A stretch of 64,000 nucleotides of DNA, from the NCBI RefSeq assembly GCF_901000735.1, contig NC_081551.1:14506906-14570905 (forward strand). Direction: 5' to 3'. The DNA is from Corylus avellana. Its lineage: Eukaryota; Streptophyta; Magnoliopsida; Fagales; Betulaceae. Shown here piece by piece: positions 34,544 through 46,424 of this stretch. A program made the position numbers and the translations under genes. Within the stretch, counting starts at the first letter, position 1, and every line of letters begins with the position of its first letter. The notes beneath the pieces were generated by a model, which ran no database searches, was not told the DNA's origin, and worked only from the letters and a program-made list of their open reading frames with translations.

Positions 34544-36675
34544 TTTATTTATTTATTTACTTATTATTATTATACATAACCTATTAATTGAAGGAAGCTT
34601 ACCAGACTGCGATTTCCATTCACACACACAGATATATATATAGAATAGGCCTGAAAACTCTGTCGTTCCAATACAGAGCGTGAGTATCATCATTTTGATT
34701 CTACAATTCAAAGAATAAAACAAGCATGCCCGCACATAGCTGGCTAGGTATCATGAACGATGTAATCTGTTTTTCTGGTATCATAACAATTTTTTATACC
34801 ATTTGTTTAGTACGCTAATTCGATATATATATATATATATATATTTATATATGGTGTTGATCACATGGGTCTACCTTGATTGTTCATAGACTATATATTT
34901 GGGTCGTCCTAATCATGTTGCTTTTGCTGAAATGATTTCACTTGATTTTAGTGATCGACTGTTTTTTTATTAGGCCATTCAACCTTCAAAAGTTAAAATA
35001 AATTTAATTGCATTCACATTAACTAGACAATGTGCATATAATATATTATATTATAGGATAATGCTATGTATTCTCTTTATATGCCCATATAATATATTAT
35101 ATTAACTAGACAATAAGGGTATTTTTAAAAATTTTTAAAGAAAGCATGCCATCATGTGATTCCGCCTCGGTATACATTTTTTAGCATAATACTTAAAATC
35201 ATTATTAAATTTTAGAACGATTATAAATTCAAAAATAAGTTTTACTGTCACGTGAAAGAGTGTATGGTAAAGTAATAATCCAAGAGTATAGCATGTATGT
35301 ATGTTAACCCATGCTAGAATATAATGGGCACCAAATGTGAATGCATATTAAACCTCATTTGCTAGAGAAGTGGATTTTAGATATCTCTTGATATCTCTCC
35401 TGACTTGGGGGATTTTTTTTTTATTATTATTATCCAAGTCGTTCAAATAATGAAAAAGGTGAAAGAAGACAGGCATAAGAACTTTTTAGATTCTGAAAGA
35501 TATTAAAGAAGATTTGCTTAAAGGCCGAAATAGTGATTTTGAAAGATGTCTATGAGATTGCTTTTAGCCTTAAAAAATAAAATAAAAAAATTTGACAATC
35601 TCTTGATAGTGATGGTACATTTTGAAGCAGCTTCTCGTTATCTTTCTTTACATCCAGCCCAATCAGGTCATTACCACCAATCAAACAAAAATCCCAAAAT
35701 TCAACAATTATCATAACCAAACAAACACACAAGAACAACCTAGATCAACACAAATCACTATCACCCAATCAGCCATCAATTTCCAGAGGAAACCAAAAAT
35801 CAACACCCACAATTATCCACAATCCCAAAAATTCCAATAAAAGCCTAACCAACCCAGTTGTCACAAAGCTTCATCGGAGCTGGGTGGGTCGCAGGTCCAC
35901 CACTCCAACCGTTGCCCCACCGACGACGGTCAGCACTCCGATCCACAACCGTGCCTCCCTCGCCCTCTCTCACACACAAACCCACAATTTAAGGTACATG
36001 TTACTGGTGGTACATGTACCTTCAATTTTTCTCTTACTTAATTTTCAAAACAGTTTAGAAAATCTTTAGTAATACTAATATTTGAAAATAAATTTCAAAA
36101 GTATGTTTCTAGGTAAACAAAATTTGCACGTTAATGTTCAACAATCATAACAAAATAAACTGGAAAGAGGAGTTTTAAGTGTTAGAGTATCTCCAGCAGT
36201 GTATCTAAAATAAGAATATTAGTTATATTTAGCTATTTTTGCCATTTTTTTGCTCCAGTAGACTAGATTGAATATAATATTATTTCCACATTATTTTCTC
36301 TCTTCTCTCTCTCCCTCAACGTTTCTCTCTCTTCTCTCTTCTTTTAACGGCTTGGTTCAGCACAACCTTCCTTGGACCTTTGGAGACTCATTTTCTCCAA
36401 CAAGAAAGTTCATCTACACTCCCATTTTGTTGAGACACCGGCAACATTGGTTCCCATTGTTATCGCGAGTCATTCTCATTCCACAACATTATTGCCGTTG
36501 TTATTGTTTTGATGTTGTCCTTGCTGCTCCTCTTCGATTTCTGACCAATAGAGCATAACCTAAGGGGGCATGGATTTCTCGACTGCTTTGCTATTCCCTT
36601 CTCAACATGACACAAAAGGGTATGACTAGTGATAGAAATCATACCGAGGAGAGGATGAAGGGGTTCATATAGTAG
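34544..36675 (+). repeat. Left arm of a 2.1-kb inverted repeat
   Basis: This arm is an inverted near-identical copy of 41737-43879. Shared landmarks include CCTATTAATTGAAGGAAGCT, the frame at 35884-36069 (mirrored at 42526-42341) and GAGGATGAAGGGGTTCATAT. The copies differ by small substitutions and indels. Content is intergenic: a likely MITE end (GAGTATCTCCAGCAG, about 36184) and CT-rich sequence at about 36300-36340. The short open frames are not conserved beyond what nucleotide identity gives. Confidence 0.88.
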
Positions 36676-37326
36676 TTGAGATTAAATCTCAACCATTGAT
36701 CAAAGTTAATTTTAGCTAAAATTAACTTTATTTACAATCCAGTAAATCCAACCACTGGATTTACTAAAATTAACTTTATTTACAATCCAGTAAATCCAAC
36801 CACTGGATTTACCTGAGAAGTATCTTACCGTTTAGATCAAACCACTAGATCGAACAATTTTGACTGTCTAAAAATAAATGATCATGATTAGATCGCTCCG
36901 ATGCTAAATACCAAGTGCGCCATTAAGGTGCCAAGCCCTTGCCACGAGCGCGCGTGTGCGTGTGCGTCCGGTGCTTCGCACTGTACTAGAGTATTCACTT
37001 GTGTGTATACACCTAAGCAATTCTAATAGCTTAAAGTTTGTTGGGCCTTATAAATGTCAGCTCCACTTTCTCTCTTTCAAATGTAAAACTCTCTTCATTC
37101 AATGCTCTTTAAAACCTTCCATTTTAAAACTCCAAATACACAAAATAATATATATATATATTGAAAATATTTCAATAATCCCCCACCATTTTCAAAATCA
37201 AAAAATAACTTAACTAGAATATAAAAACTCATGCATAAATGAAGGTGTCTTGAAGACTTGAACATTCACTTAGTGATAATATGTCAAAGCTAATCAGAAT
37301 AACATGGTAAATAAACTTTGAACCAG
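36676..37326. other. Intergenic DNA with a 48-bp tandem duplication
   Basis: No gene. A 48-bp unit starting ATTAACTTTATTTACAATCC is duplicated at 36721-36768 and 36769-36812. A short GCGCGCGTGTGCGTGTGCG run is at about 36948-36966. The segment ends at a 100-N gap. Confidence 0.6.
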
Positions 37327-37426
37327 NNNNNNNNNNNNNNNNNNNNNNNNNNNNNNNNNNNNNNNNNNNNNNNNNNNNNNNNNNNNNNNNNNNNNNNNNN
37401 NNNNNNNNNNNNNNNNNNNNNNNNNN
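37327..37426. other. Assembly gap, 100 N
   Basis: Exactly 100 N, a conventional placeholder for a scaffold join of unknown size; order and orientation of the flanking contigs rest on linking data not visible here. Confidence 0.98.
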
Positions 37427-39640
37427 GATCTCACAAAATCAATGGTAATTATTCCATCAGTGATTAATTGCCTTACATAACTATGCCTTAAACCAATATG
37501 CCTTGATTTATCATTATAAATATGACTATAAGCCCGCGATAACGTAGCCTGACTATCACAATGTAAAGGGAGACATAGATTTAGGCCATATAGGAATTTA
37601 TATTAATAAATTTATCAACCATTCAGCTTCTTTGCTATAAGAAGCCAAAACCACAAACTCTACCGCCATGGTGGAGTCTGTAATAAGGATCTGTTTCTTA
37701 GAACCCCAGGAGATAGCTCCTCCACAAGAGTGGAAATCCACCCACTGATTAATTTGTGATCATCATTCTCTGTGATCCAATTAGCATTTGTATATCCTTC
37801 CAATACTATAGGATATCCACTGTTTAATATACCATGATTCATGGTATTTTTTAAATATTTAAGAATCCTGTGCACAAAAATCCAATGAATATAACTAGGG
37901 TTACTAGTATATTTACTTATTTTACCCACTGCATATGCAATGTGAGGGCTAGTGCATGTCATTGCATACATCAAACATCCAATAACTCAAGCATTTTTCA
38001 ATTGATCTATAGAGAGACCAATATTATGATACAATTTCATGCTAGCATCAAAAGGTGTAGTCATAGGTTTGCAATCAAATTGATTAAACCTTTTAAGAAC
38101 CTTTTCAACATAATGAGACCGATTAAAAACTAATCAATTCTCATTTCTAATAATTATAATACCATGAATTACATCAGCAATACCCAAGTCTTTCATGTCA
38201 AAGCTGGAAGACAAGAATTTCTTAGTATTTTCAATGCTTTCATAATTAGTCTCAAAAATCAAGATGTCATCAACATTTAAACATATAATGACTAATTGAT
38301 TTTTATAAAACTTACTATTATGCACTAATCAGAATCATGAATTTTAAATCTTTTTGCAATCACAGCTTTATCAAACTTTTCATGCCACTGTTTAGAAACT
38401 TGTTTAAGACCATAGAGGGATTTAACCAATTTACAAGCTTTTCGTTCTTGATTAGTCAAAACAAATCCCTCCGGTTAATGCATATAAATCTCTTCTTCAA
38501 GCTCACCATTCAAAAACGCAGTTTTAACATCCATTTGATGAACTTCGAATTTATAAATAGATGCTAATGCAATTAATGTTCTAATGGTAGCAATCTTAGC
38601 AACATGAGCATAAGTATCAAAATAATCAAAACCTTCTTTTTGTTTAAAACCTTTAGCTACTAATCTTGTTTTGAATTTTTCTATGGTTCCATCTACCTTC
38701 AATTTCTTTCTAAAAATCCATTTACAACCAATTGGAATGGAACCAGGGGATGGGTCTACTAATATCCACGTGTTGTTTCCTATTATTGAATCAATCTCAT
38801 CATTTATTGCTTCTTTCCAAAATGCAACATGTACCGTCAAAATGCAGCATCTTGAGACTTCATTTCTTGCTTCTTTCCACGTCTTGTTTAAAATGCATAT
38901 CACAAACATCACTCTGCACAAGTTGTAATAATGTAGAAAATCTATCAATTTTCGAAAAAGATTTTGTGGTAATCTTTGTTTGCAAACATATTCTACATTT
39001 ATCAACCATATCATTAACAAAATTAGGAATTAAATTTAAAACACACATATCATGCAATCTTCTAGTATTAACATGCCATAATCTTTTATGCCACAAAGAA
39101 ATTGAGTCATTCATATAAGCAGAATTATAAACTTTATTAACCAAATTCAATTTGAACATACCCTCAAACAAATAACCCTTCCCAACAAAAACACCCCCTT
39201 TGGTCAACACAAATTGATCTAACTCAAAAACACTTAAATCCGAATTTATTAAAAAAACTCCCATACACGAGGTTCTTCCTAATTTTTGGTACATAATACA
39301 CATTAGTTAGAGTAAGAACTTTTCCAGAAGTGAATTCCAGATTCATTGGTCCTTTGCCTTTAACAACAACAATGGATGAATTTCCCATGTAGAGAATACA
39401 GCCATCCTTCATTACTTCAAAGGTCTTGAATAGACTCATTTCCTTGCAGACATGCTTTGAAGCACATGAGTCAATCCACCACGAACCATCTTCTTCAAGC
39501 ATGTAGATCTTAGATATCATGGCCACAAACTCTTTTGATTCAGAAGCTTGCTATTTCTTCTTCAGAAAATGACAATTCTTCTCGAAGTGGCCTGGCTTGC
39601 CACAATGATAGCAAGCAATCCTTATTCTTCATTATCTTTT
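37427..39640 (-). mobile_element. Ty1/copia retrotransposon relic, integrase core missing
   Basis: Minus-strand order: gag zinc knuckle (CYHCGKPGHFEKNC, about 39615-39574), protease (WWIDSCASKHVC, about 39490), GAG-pre-integrase (LWHKRLWHVNTRRLHDM, and CRIC, about 39115-38990), reverse transcriptase (GCKWIFRKKLKVDG, QMDVKTAFLNGELEEE, about 38740-38480; VDDIL at about 38270) and RNase H (from MMYAMTCTSPHIAYAVGK, about 37974, to 37660). After QSDVCDMH (about 38890) the DDE integrase core is absent and the sequence passes to the pre-RT linker. Frame breaks separate the blocks. RNase H reads YTNANW where copia elements usually have acidic residues. It is dead. The 5' LTR side is not defined and the 3' end meets a gap. 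Confidence 0.9.
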
Positions 39641-40521
39641 ATCTTCAATTCTTACTCAATTTGAAAGTGCTGGCCTAACTGATCAACAATTATCTCTGCC
39701 TTTTTGTGTTTTAGAATTTTCTTTTGTTCTTTTCAGGAGGAAGGGAGTTTGTCAATGATGGATGAGACAACAATTTCCTCATCTATCTTCATGTTATGCT
39801 GACTAAATTGACTCAAAACGTGTAGAATTTTGTTAAACTGTTCAACAATAGGTCTAGTATCAATCATTTTATAATTCATAAATTTAGAGGCCAAGAACTT
39901 CTTATTTGTAACATTTTCTAAAAGCTAGTTACCCTCGAGTGCATCACAAATGTTGTGGTAGATGTCGAACAGAGAATCCACCATAGCATTGAAAATGTGG
40001 CCCTTGCAGATGTAGTCATCCTACTCCAACTTCATCCTTGCCCGAGTCTCAGCAATTGTCTTGTAGTCGTGTGCTATAGGCTTCGGAGTTGTTAGCACAT
40101 AAGCCACCCTCAAACTAGCTAGGAGGAAATGCATCTTCTTTTGCCACAATAAGTTCCATCAAACCGATTGGTAAGCGCTGAATGTTGCACATTCAAGCCC
40201 TGTAACTTGCATTTGTTAATCCTTAATGTTGTTATTTATTTGATCTTGTGTTGTTTTAGGGGACGGAAATCCAGGGTTTCAGGGACTCCAAGGGCTCTTA
40301 GGGTTTATTTTAAACCCTATAATAGGCCACAAACTTGTCAAGAAGGGGGTGCTCAGTTCTAGAGCGATAATTCAGATAAATTTCTTCTTGGAGGCTTGAA
40401 GAGTTGAAGAGAAAATGAATATGGTAGAAGACCATCCTAGCACCGCGATGAGCAACTAATTCTCTAGTAGGGTGTTGATGTAACCCTTTACAAGTAACAA
40501 TGGTTTGATTGTATCTTAATT

Positions 40522-40552
<31 letters not shown>

Positions 40553-40738
40553 AATGTATGATGGTTGATAAGTGCTAAAATATTCACATTTTAGCCCCTT
40601 AATTTATATTTGTTAATTCCTTTGTTTTGTTAGTTTATGCAATTTTATTTTCTTTTTGTATTTTCTTTGTTTTATAGGTTTTTGGAAGAAAAGAAAGCAC
40701 TTTTGGAAAATTTGAGCATAAAAGACAAATTTGAGAAA
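39641..40738. other. Gag-side remnant and LTR-like sequence, no intact gene
   Basis: Up to about 40150 the minus strand still reads as gag-like sequence in broken frames (UBN2-type region is likely). After 40160 the DNA changes character (poly-T run at about 40528-40552). At 40571, TGATAAGTGCTAAAAT begins a stretch that looks like the start of a different LTR and continues to the gap at 41198. Confidence 0.4.
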
Positions 40739-41197
40739 AGCTAGAGGTTCTGACAGTGTGATCGATCGCATGGGACCTGCGCTCGAGCACACTACTTGAG
40801 AAAATCTAGACGAGCGCAGGCTTGCACTCGTGTGCACAAGAAGAAGACTCAATCACATCTGCGATTGAGCGCAAAAGACATACAATCGATTGCAAGTATG
40901 TGATCAAGCGCGCGGGAGAAAAGTCAGCTCGGCCAGAATTCTCTTTCCTTTCATGTTAGGGTTTTCCTAGTCCTAGTTGCACTGGGACTAAACCCTACGA
41001 TTTTACTAGGGTTTCTAGGATTTCTAGCGTATTCCTAAGCCTATAAATAGATCTCTAAGGTAGACATGAGGAGATAGACAATCTTGGGGAGAGGAATTGG
41101 AGGCTACTTCAATGAGTCGTTTTCGGTTTCTTCTTTTCCTTTTCTTTTTAATTTTCTTTTAATTATGTATAACTAACTCTTTAATAGGGCTAGATTG
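40571..41197 (+). repeat. LTR-like sequence, left arm of a gap-centred inverted repeat
   Basis: 40739-41197 is matched in inverse orientation by 41298-41738. It carries many GCGCTCGAGCGC/ATCGATCGC-type words, TAGGGTTTTCCTAGTCCTAG, and a CCTATAAATAGA TATA-like block at about 41040. The start TGATAAGTGC and this composition resemble long terminal repeats of Ty3/gypsy elements, but no polyprotein adjoins it. Confidence 0.55.
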
Positions 41198-41297
41198 NNN
41201 NNNNNNNNNNNNNNNNNNNNNNNNNNNNNNNNNNNNNNNNNNNNNNNNNNNNNNNNNNNNNNNNNNNNNNNNNNNNNNNNNNNNNNNNNNNNNNNNN
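41198..41297. other. Assembly gap, 100 N, at the centre of an inverted repeat
   Basis: The 100-N placeholder lies exactly between two inverted copies: both flanks begin near CCTTTTCTTTTTAATTTTAT-type sequence in opposite orientation. Such a position suggests a scaffold join made through repeat ends. Confidence 0.97.
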
Positions 41298-41738
41298 ATA
41301 AAATTAAAAAGAAAAGGAAAAGAAGAAACCGAAAATGACTAATTGAATTAGCCTCCAATTCCTCTCCCCAAGATTGTCTATCTCCTTGTGTCTACCTTAA
41401 AGGTCTATTTATAGGCTTAGGAATACTCTAAAAATCCTAGAAACCCTAGTAAAATTGTAGGGTTTAGTCCTAGTGCAACTAGGACTAGGAAAACCCTAAC
41501 ATGGAAGGAAAGAGAATTTTGGCCGCAGCTGACTTTTCTTCTGTGCGCTCGATCGCAACCCGTGTACGCTTGACCGCATACTTGCAATCGATCATATGTC
41601 TTTTGTGCTCAATCGCAGATGTGATCGAGTCTTCTTCTTGTGCACACGAGCGCAAGCCTGCGCTCGTCTAGATTTTCTCTGGTAGTGCGCTCGAGCGCAG
41701 GTCCCATTGGATCGATCACACTGTCAAAACCTCTAGCT
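41298..41738 (-). repeat. Inverted copy of the LTR-like sequence
   Basis: Inverse of 40739-41197 with scattered differences (for example a changed word in the GATCGATC run). It joins the right arm of the 2.1-kb inverted repeat at about 41737 through a short overlap (CTAGCTACTATATGAACC), whereas 36675 continues into unrelated sequence. Confidence 0.85.
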
Positions 41739-43879
41739 ACTATATGAACCCCTTCATCCTCTCCTCGGTATGATTTCTATTACCAGCCATACCCTTTTGT
41801 GTCATGTTGAGAAGGGAATAGTAACGCAGTCGAGAAATCCATGCCCTCTTTGGTCATGCTCTATTGGTCTGAAATCCAAGAGGGGCAGCAAGGACAACAT
41901 CAAAACAATAACAATGGCAATAATGTTGAGGAATGAGAATGAATCACGATAACAATGAGAACCAATATTGCCGGTGTCTCAACAAAATGGGAGTGTAGAT
42001 GAACTTTCTTGTTGGAGAAAGTGAGTCTCTAAATGACCAAGGAAGGTTGTGCTGAACCAAACAGTTAAGAGAAGAGAGAAGAGAGAGAAACATTGAGGGA
42101 GAGAGAAGAGAGAGAATAATGTGGAAATAATATTATATTCAATCTAGTCTACTAGAGCAAAAAAATGGCAAAAATAGTTAAATATAACTAATATTCCCCT
42201 TTTAGATACACTGCTGGAGATACTCTAACACTTAAAACTTCTCTTTCCGGTTTATTTTGTTATGATTGTTGAACATTAACGTGCAAATTTTGTTTACCTA
42301 GAAACATATTTTTGAAATTTATTTTCAAATATTAGTATTACTAAAGATTTTCTAAACTGTTTTGAAAATTAAGTAAGAGAAAAATTGAAGGTACATGTAC
42401 CACCAGTAACATGTACCTTAAATTGTGGGTCTGTGTGTGAGAGAGGGCGAGGGAGGCACGGTTGTGGATCGTAGTGCTGACCGTCGTCGGTGGGGCAACG
42501 GTTGGAGTGGTGGACCTGCGACCCACCCAGCTCCGACGAAGCTTAGTGACAACTGGGTTGGTTAGGCTTTTATTGGAATTTTTGGGATTGTGGATAATTG
42601 TGGGTGTTGATTTTTGGTTTCCTCTGGAAATTGATGGCTGATTGGGTGATAGTGATTTGTGTTGATCTAGGTTGTTCTTGTGTGTTTGTTTGGTTATGAT
42701 AATTGTTGAATTTTGGGATTTTTGTTTGATTGGTGGTAATGACCTGATTGGGCTGGATGTAAAGAAAGATAACGAGAAGCTGCTTCAAAATGTACCATCA
42801 CTATCAAGAGATTGTCAAATTTTTTTATTTTTTTATTTATTTTTTAAGGCTAAAAGCAATCTCATAGTCATAGACATCTTTCAAAATCACTATTTCGGCC
42901 TTTAAGCAAATCTTCTTTAATATCTTTCAGAATCTCAAAAGTTCTTATGCCTGTCTTCTTTCACCTTTTTCATTATTTGAACGACTTGGATAATAATAAT
43001 AAAAAAATCCCCCAATTCAGGAGAGATATCCAAAGATATCTAAAATCCACATCTCCAGCAAATGAGGTTTAATATGCGTTCACATTGGGTGCCCATTATA
43101 TTTTAGCATGGGTTAACATACATATATGCTATATATACTCTTGTATTATTACTTTACCATACACTCTTTCACGTGACAGTAAAACTTATTTTTGAATTTA
43201 TAATCTTTCTAAAATTTAATAATGATTTTAAGTATAATGCTAAAAAATGGATACAGAGGCGGAATCACATGATGGCATGCTTTCTTTAAAAAATTTTAAA
43301 AATACCCTTATTGTCTAGTTAATATAATATATTATATGGGCATATAAGGAGAATACATAGCATTATCCTATAATATAATATATTATATGCACATTGTCTA
43401 GCTAATGTGAATGCAATTAAATTTATTTTAACTTTTGAAGGTTGAATGGCCTAATAAAAAAACAGTCGATCACTAAAATCAAGTGAAATCATTTCAGCAA
43501 AAGCAACATGATTAGGACGACACAAATATATAGTTTATGAACAATCAAGGTAGACCCACATGATGATCAACACTATATATATATATAAAGATATATCGAA
43601 ATAGCGTACTAAACAAATGGTATAAAAAATTGTTATGATACCAGAAAAACAGATTACATCGTTCATGATACCTAGCCAGCTATGTGCGGGCATGCTTGTT
43701 TTATTCTTTGAATATATTGTAGAATCAAAATGATGATACTCACGCTCTGTATTGGAACGACAGAGTTTTCAGGCCTATTCTATATATATATCTGTGTGTG
43801 TGAATGGAAATCGCAGTCTGGTAAGCTTCCTTCAATTAATAGGTTATGTATATTAATAATAAGTAAATAAATAAATAAA
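41737..43879 (-). repeat. Right arm of the 2.1-kb inverted repeat
   Basis: Inverse copy of 34544-36675, ending at the gap at 43880 exactly where the TTTATTTATTTATTTAC run lies in the other arm. It holds no gene; frames at 42526-42341, 42788-42570 and 42672-42905 mirror those of the left arm. Confidence 0.88.
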
Positions 43880-43979
43880 NNNNNNNNNNNNNNNNNNNNN
43901 NNNNNNNNNNNNNNNNNNNNNNNNNNNNNNNNNNNNNNNNNNNNNNNNNNNNNNNNNNNNNNNNNNNNNNNNNNNNNNN
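43880..43979. other. Assembly gap, 100 N
   Basis: 100-N placeholder separating the inverted-repeat arm from a small contig that is itself a duplicate of downstream sequence. Confidence 0.98.
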
Positions 43980-46324
43980 TAACCAATTAACCAAACCGAT
44001 TTTAATTGAAATATCCGTTTAACCGAAACTTTTGAAATAAATCCTTATCGAAATGTAATCATTGAATTAACCGATTTAATTAACAATATCAGTTAATCGA
44101 CTGAAAATGGCTCTACCAAACTAAACCGAATCAATACCCACTCCTAATTTCATTGCGTAGGAAACTCACTGGACAAAATGTGTCACCAAGATAGATAGCC
44201 CTTATGATGTTCATGTCTTTATATATATATATATATATATACCTAAGCTTATACAATTGGTTATAGAGATGCCTCTAAATATGTTTAAGGGAACGATCTT
44301 TTGTAAATCTAATTAGTGCTGTTAAAGGTATTACAATTTTTACTATAAGTTGAAGAAATTTATGGACCTAACTTACCTCATAAAACTGGTTTTATAGGAG
44401 AGAGTTGCCAATTCCTTATATATATGCCCAAGGTCTTGTCCATAGGCGATGTGAGGTTATTCCTCAACACCCTCTCTCACGTGCAAGCCCAGTATTTTTG
44501 ATGGTCCTTCTTACGGGGTAAATAGTATCGGTCTCATTTGTCCTGTAATAGGCTTTGATACCATGAAGAAATTTATAGGTCTAACTCATCTCATAAAATT
44601 AGTTCTACAGGAGAGGGTTACTGACTCCTTATAAATACACCCAAAGTCTTGTCCATAGGTGATGTGAGATTATTCCTCAACACTCTCCCTTATGTGTGGG
44701 CCAGTATTTTTCATGATCCTTTTCACATGGTAAATAGCGTGGGTCTCATACATCATGTGGTAGGCTTCGATACCATGAACAAATTTATGGGCCTAACTCA
44801 TCTCATAAAACTGATTCTATAAGAGAAGGTTGCACACTCCTTATAAATATGCCCAAGGTCTTGTCCATAGGCTATGTGGTAATATTCCTGATCAACATAA
44901 ATTTCCTTACAAACTGACATGGCTGTTTATAATTGGTGAAATGATTAAGCAAAAAATCTGACTCATCAATTTAATTTGTTAGTGACTTACTAGTCAACTA
45001 TACACGTTTAATCATTTTATCACCAATTATAAATTGTCACAAAATTTGTATGAAAAATGTAATAAAAGCTGCAATAGTATTTTCCAAATCTAATGGTGTC
45101 TTAATTAATTGCACTAATTTTAGGAATATACTCCAATTGTCGAATGTGTTAGAACTTCACGTTTTAAAAAAATAATAATACAAAAAATAAAATAAAAACA
45201 CATTTTTTAAGTCTCTTATAGCATCCTCAATAAACTCTCTATTATGTGGTTTTAGCCAAAATTTATAGAATATACTCAAAAATCACCATTTATATATGTG
45301 TGTGTTGATAGGATGAAGAGCAAGAGAGGGAGAGAAAACTGGTTCTCATGGAAATTTGAACCAGTTTACGCATTCTTCCATGCACCCAAATAAACATTCT
45401 ATTAATGTAACAGGAACATTAACAACTTGTCAACTTCCTTCAGGGAAATTTATGAGGCTTTTTTATTTTATTTTTTAAATTTCTTAACTTAGAGTAGACG
45501 TCACGTGCCTCTTGATATTGGTCTTGTGTCATTTGGATAGCGTAAATCAAACTTAATTGGTTAATTCCCATTAGCATTGGAATAATTGTGGGCTAAGTAC
45601 CATGTTTGATAGGGTTAATTACACATTATCGTGGTACTTAATCCTACCAAATGCGATCACACAACTCAATCAAAATGGTTTATCTTAAGAAACACGTTTA
45701 ATTAATTACGGACCCTTAAATTTATAGGAAACAAATAGTAAAATTTGTAGTACTCTCACAAGGTTGTTTATGCTTTTAAGAGCACTAAACTCTTGGCCTT
45801 GTCAAATTAAAGTCATTAGAACTTGCCATTCTTTAAAAACTACCTTCTTGTTTTTTCCAACTAAAAGCTTTCGTTTATCTGCTAAAAAAAAGGGGGATAA
45901 ATGCAAAATTAGTCTTTGTAGTTGGCTTAATTTACAAATTACTCCATGTGGTTTAAAAAATAATTTATAGGTCCATAAGGTAAGCCAAAATAACATTTTA
46001 CTCCCTGAACTCATTTTTCGTTAAATGACTTAACGGAAACCGTTATATTACTATATCACACCCAATAAAAATAAGACACGTACTATTTTTTATTTATGCT
46101 TTTAAAAAATGACAAATAAGCTTTTCCACTTCATTTTGAGGCTCCAACACACACTCCACGTCAAATTAAATAAACATAATCCATTTATCTCCCTTGTGCC
46201 GCTGTCGTCTTCACCTTCTCCAACGATTTTTGCCATCATCTTCATCTGCGTTTTCCGTTAAGACTTACATCCACACATGAATATTCCTACAAGCACAAGC
46301 ATCATCTTACACAGGCACACTAAG
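43980..46324 (+). repeat. Whole contig duplicated downstream at 52269-54636
   Basis: Every part of this N-bounded contig aligns in the same orientation to 52269-54636, from CCAAACCGATTTTAA to CACAGGCACACTAAG. Differences include a TATATA versus GAGAGA tract (about 44220 versus 52515), small indels and point changes. It includes the tandem units at 44352-44900 and the left half of a GGATAAATGCAAAATTAG MITE from 45893. No gene. Confidence 0.9.
44352..44900 (+). repeat. About 2.6 tandem units of 210-215 bp
   Basis: Units begin GAAGAAATTTATGG, GAAGAAATTTATAGG and GAACAAATTTATGGG at 44352, 44567 and 44777. Each contains CTCCTTATAAATAYRCCCAA, GTCTTGTCCATAGG and ATTATTCCTCAACACYCTC. The same array is at 52652-53195. 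The GTCTTGTCCATAGGCGATGTG motif style suggests a derived promoter or LTR-like unit, but I can assign no family. Confidence 0.8.
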
Positions 46325-46424
46325 NNNNNNNNNNNNNNNNNNNNNNNNNNNNNNNNNNNNNNNNNNNNNNNNNNNNNNNNNNNNNNNNNNNNNNNNNNNN
46401 NNNNNNNNNNNNNNNNNNNNNNNN
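46325..46424. other. Assembly gap, 100 N
   Basis: It interrupts a foldback MITE whose intact relative is at 54204-55228; the left arm is present (45893-46324) and the right arm is not on the far side. Confidence 0.97.

Noticed and set aside
35884..36069. 61-codon frame conserved in the inverted arm (42526-42341)
   Set aside because: Conservation equals the near-identity of the whole inverted repeat, including non-coding parts, so it says nothing about coding.
44352..44900. Regularly spaced repeats that could suggest a CRISPR-like array
   Set aside because: Units are 210-215 bp and contiguous with no unique spacers, and this is plant nuclear DNA.
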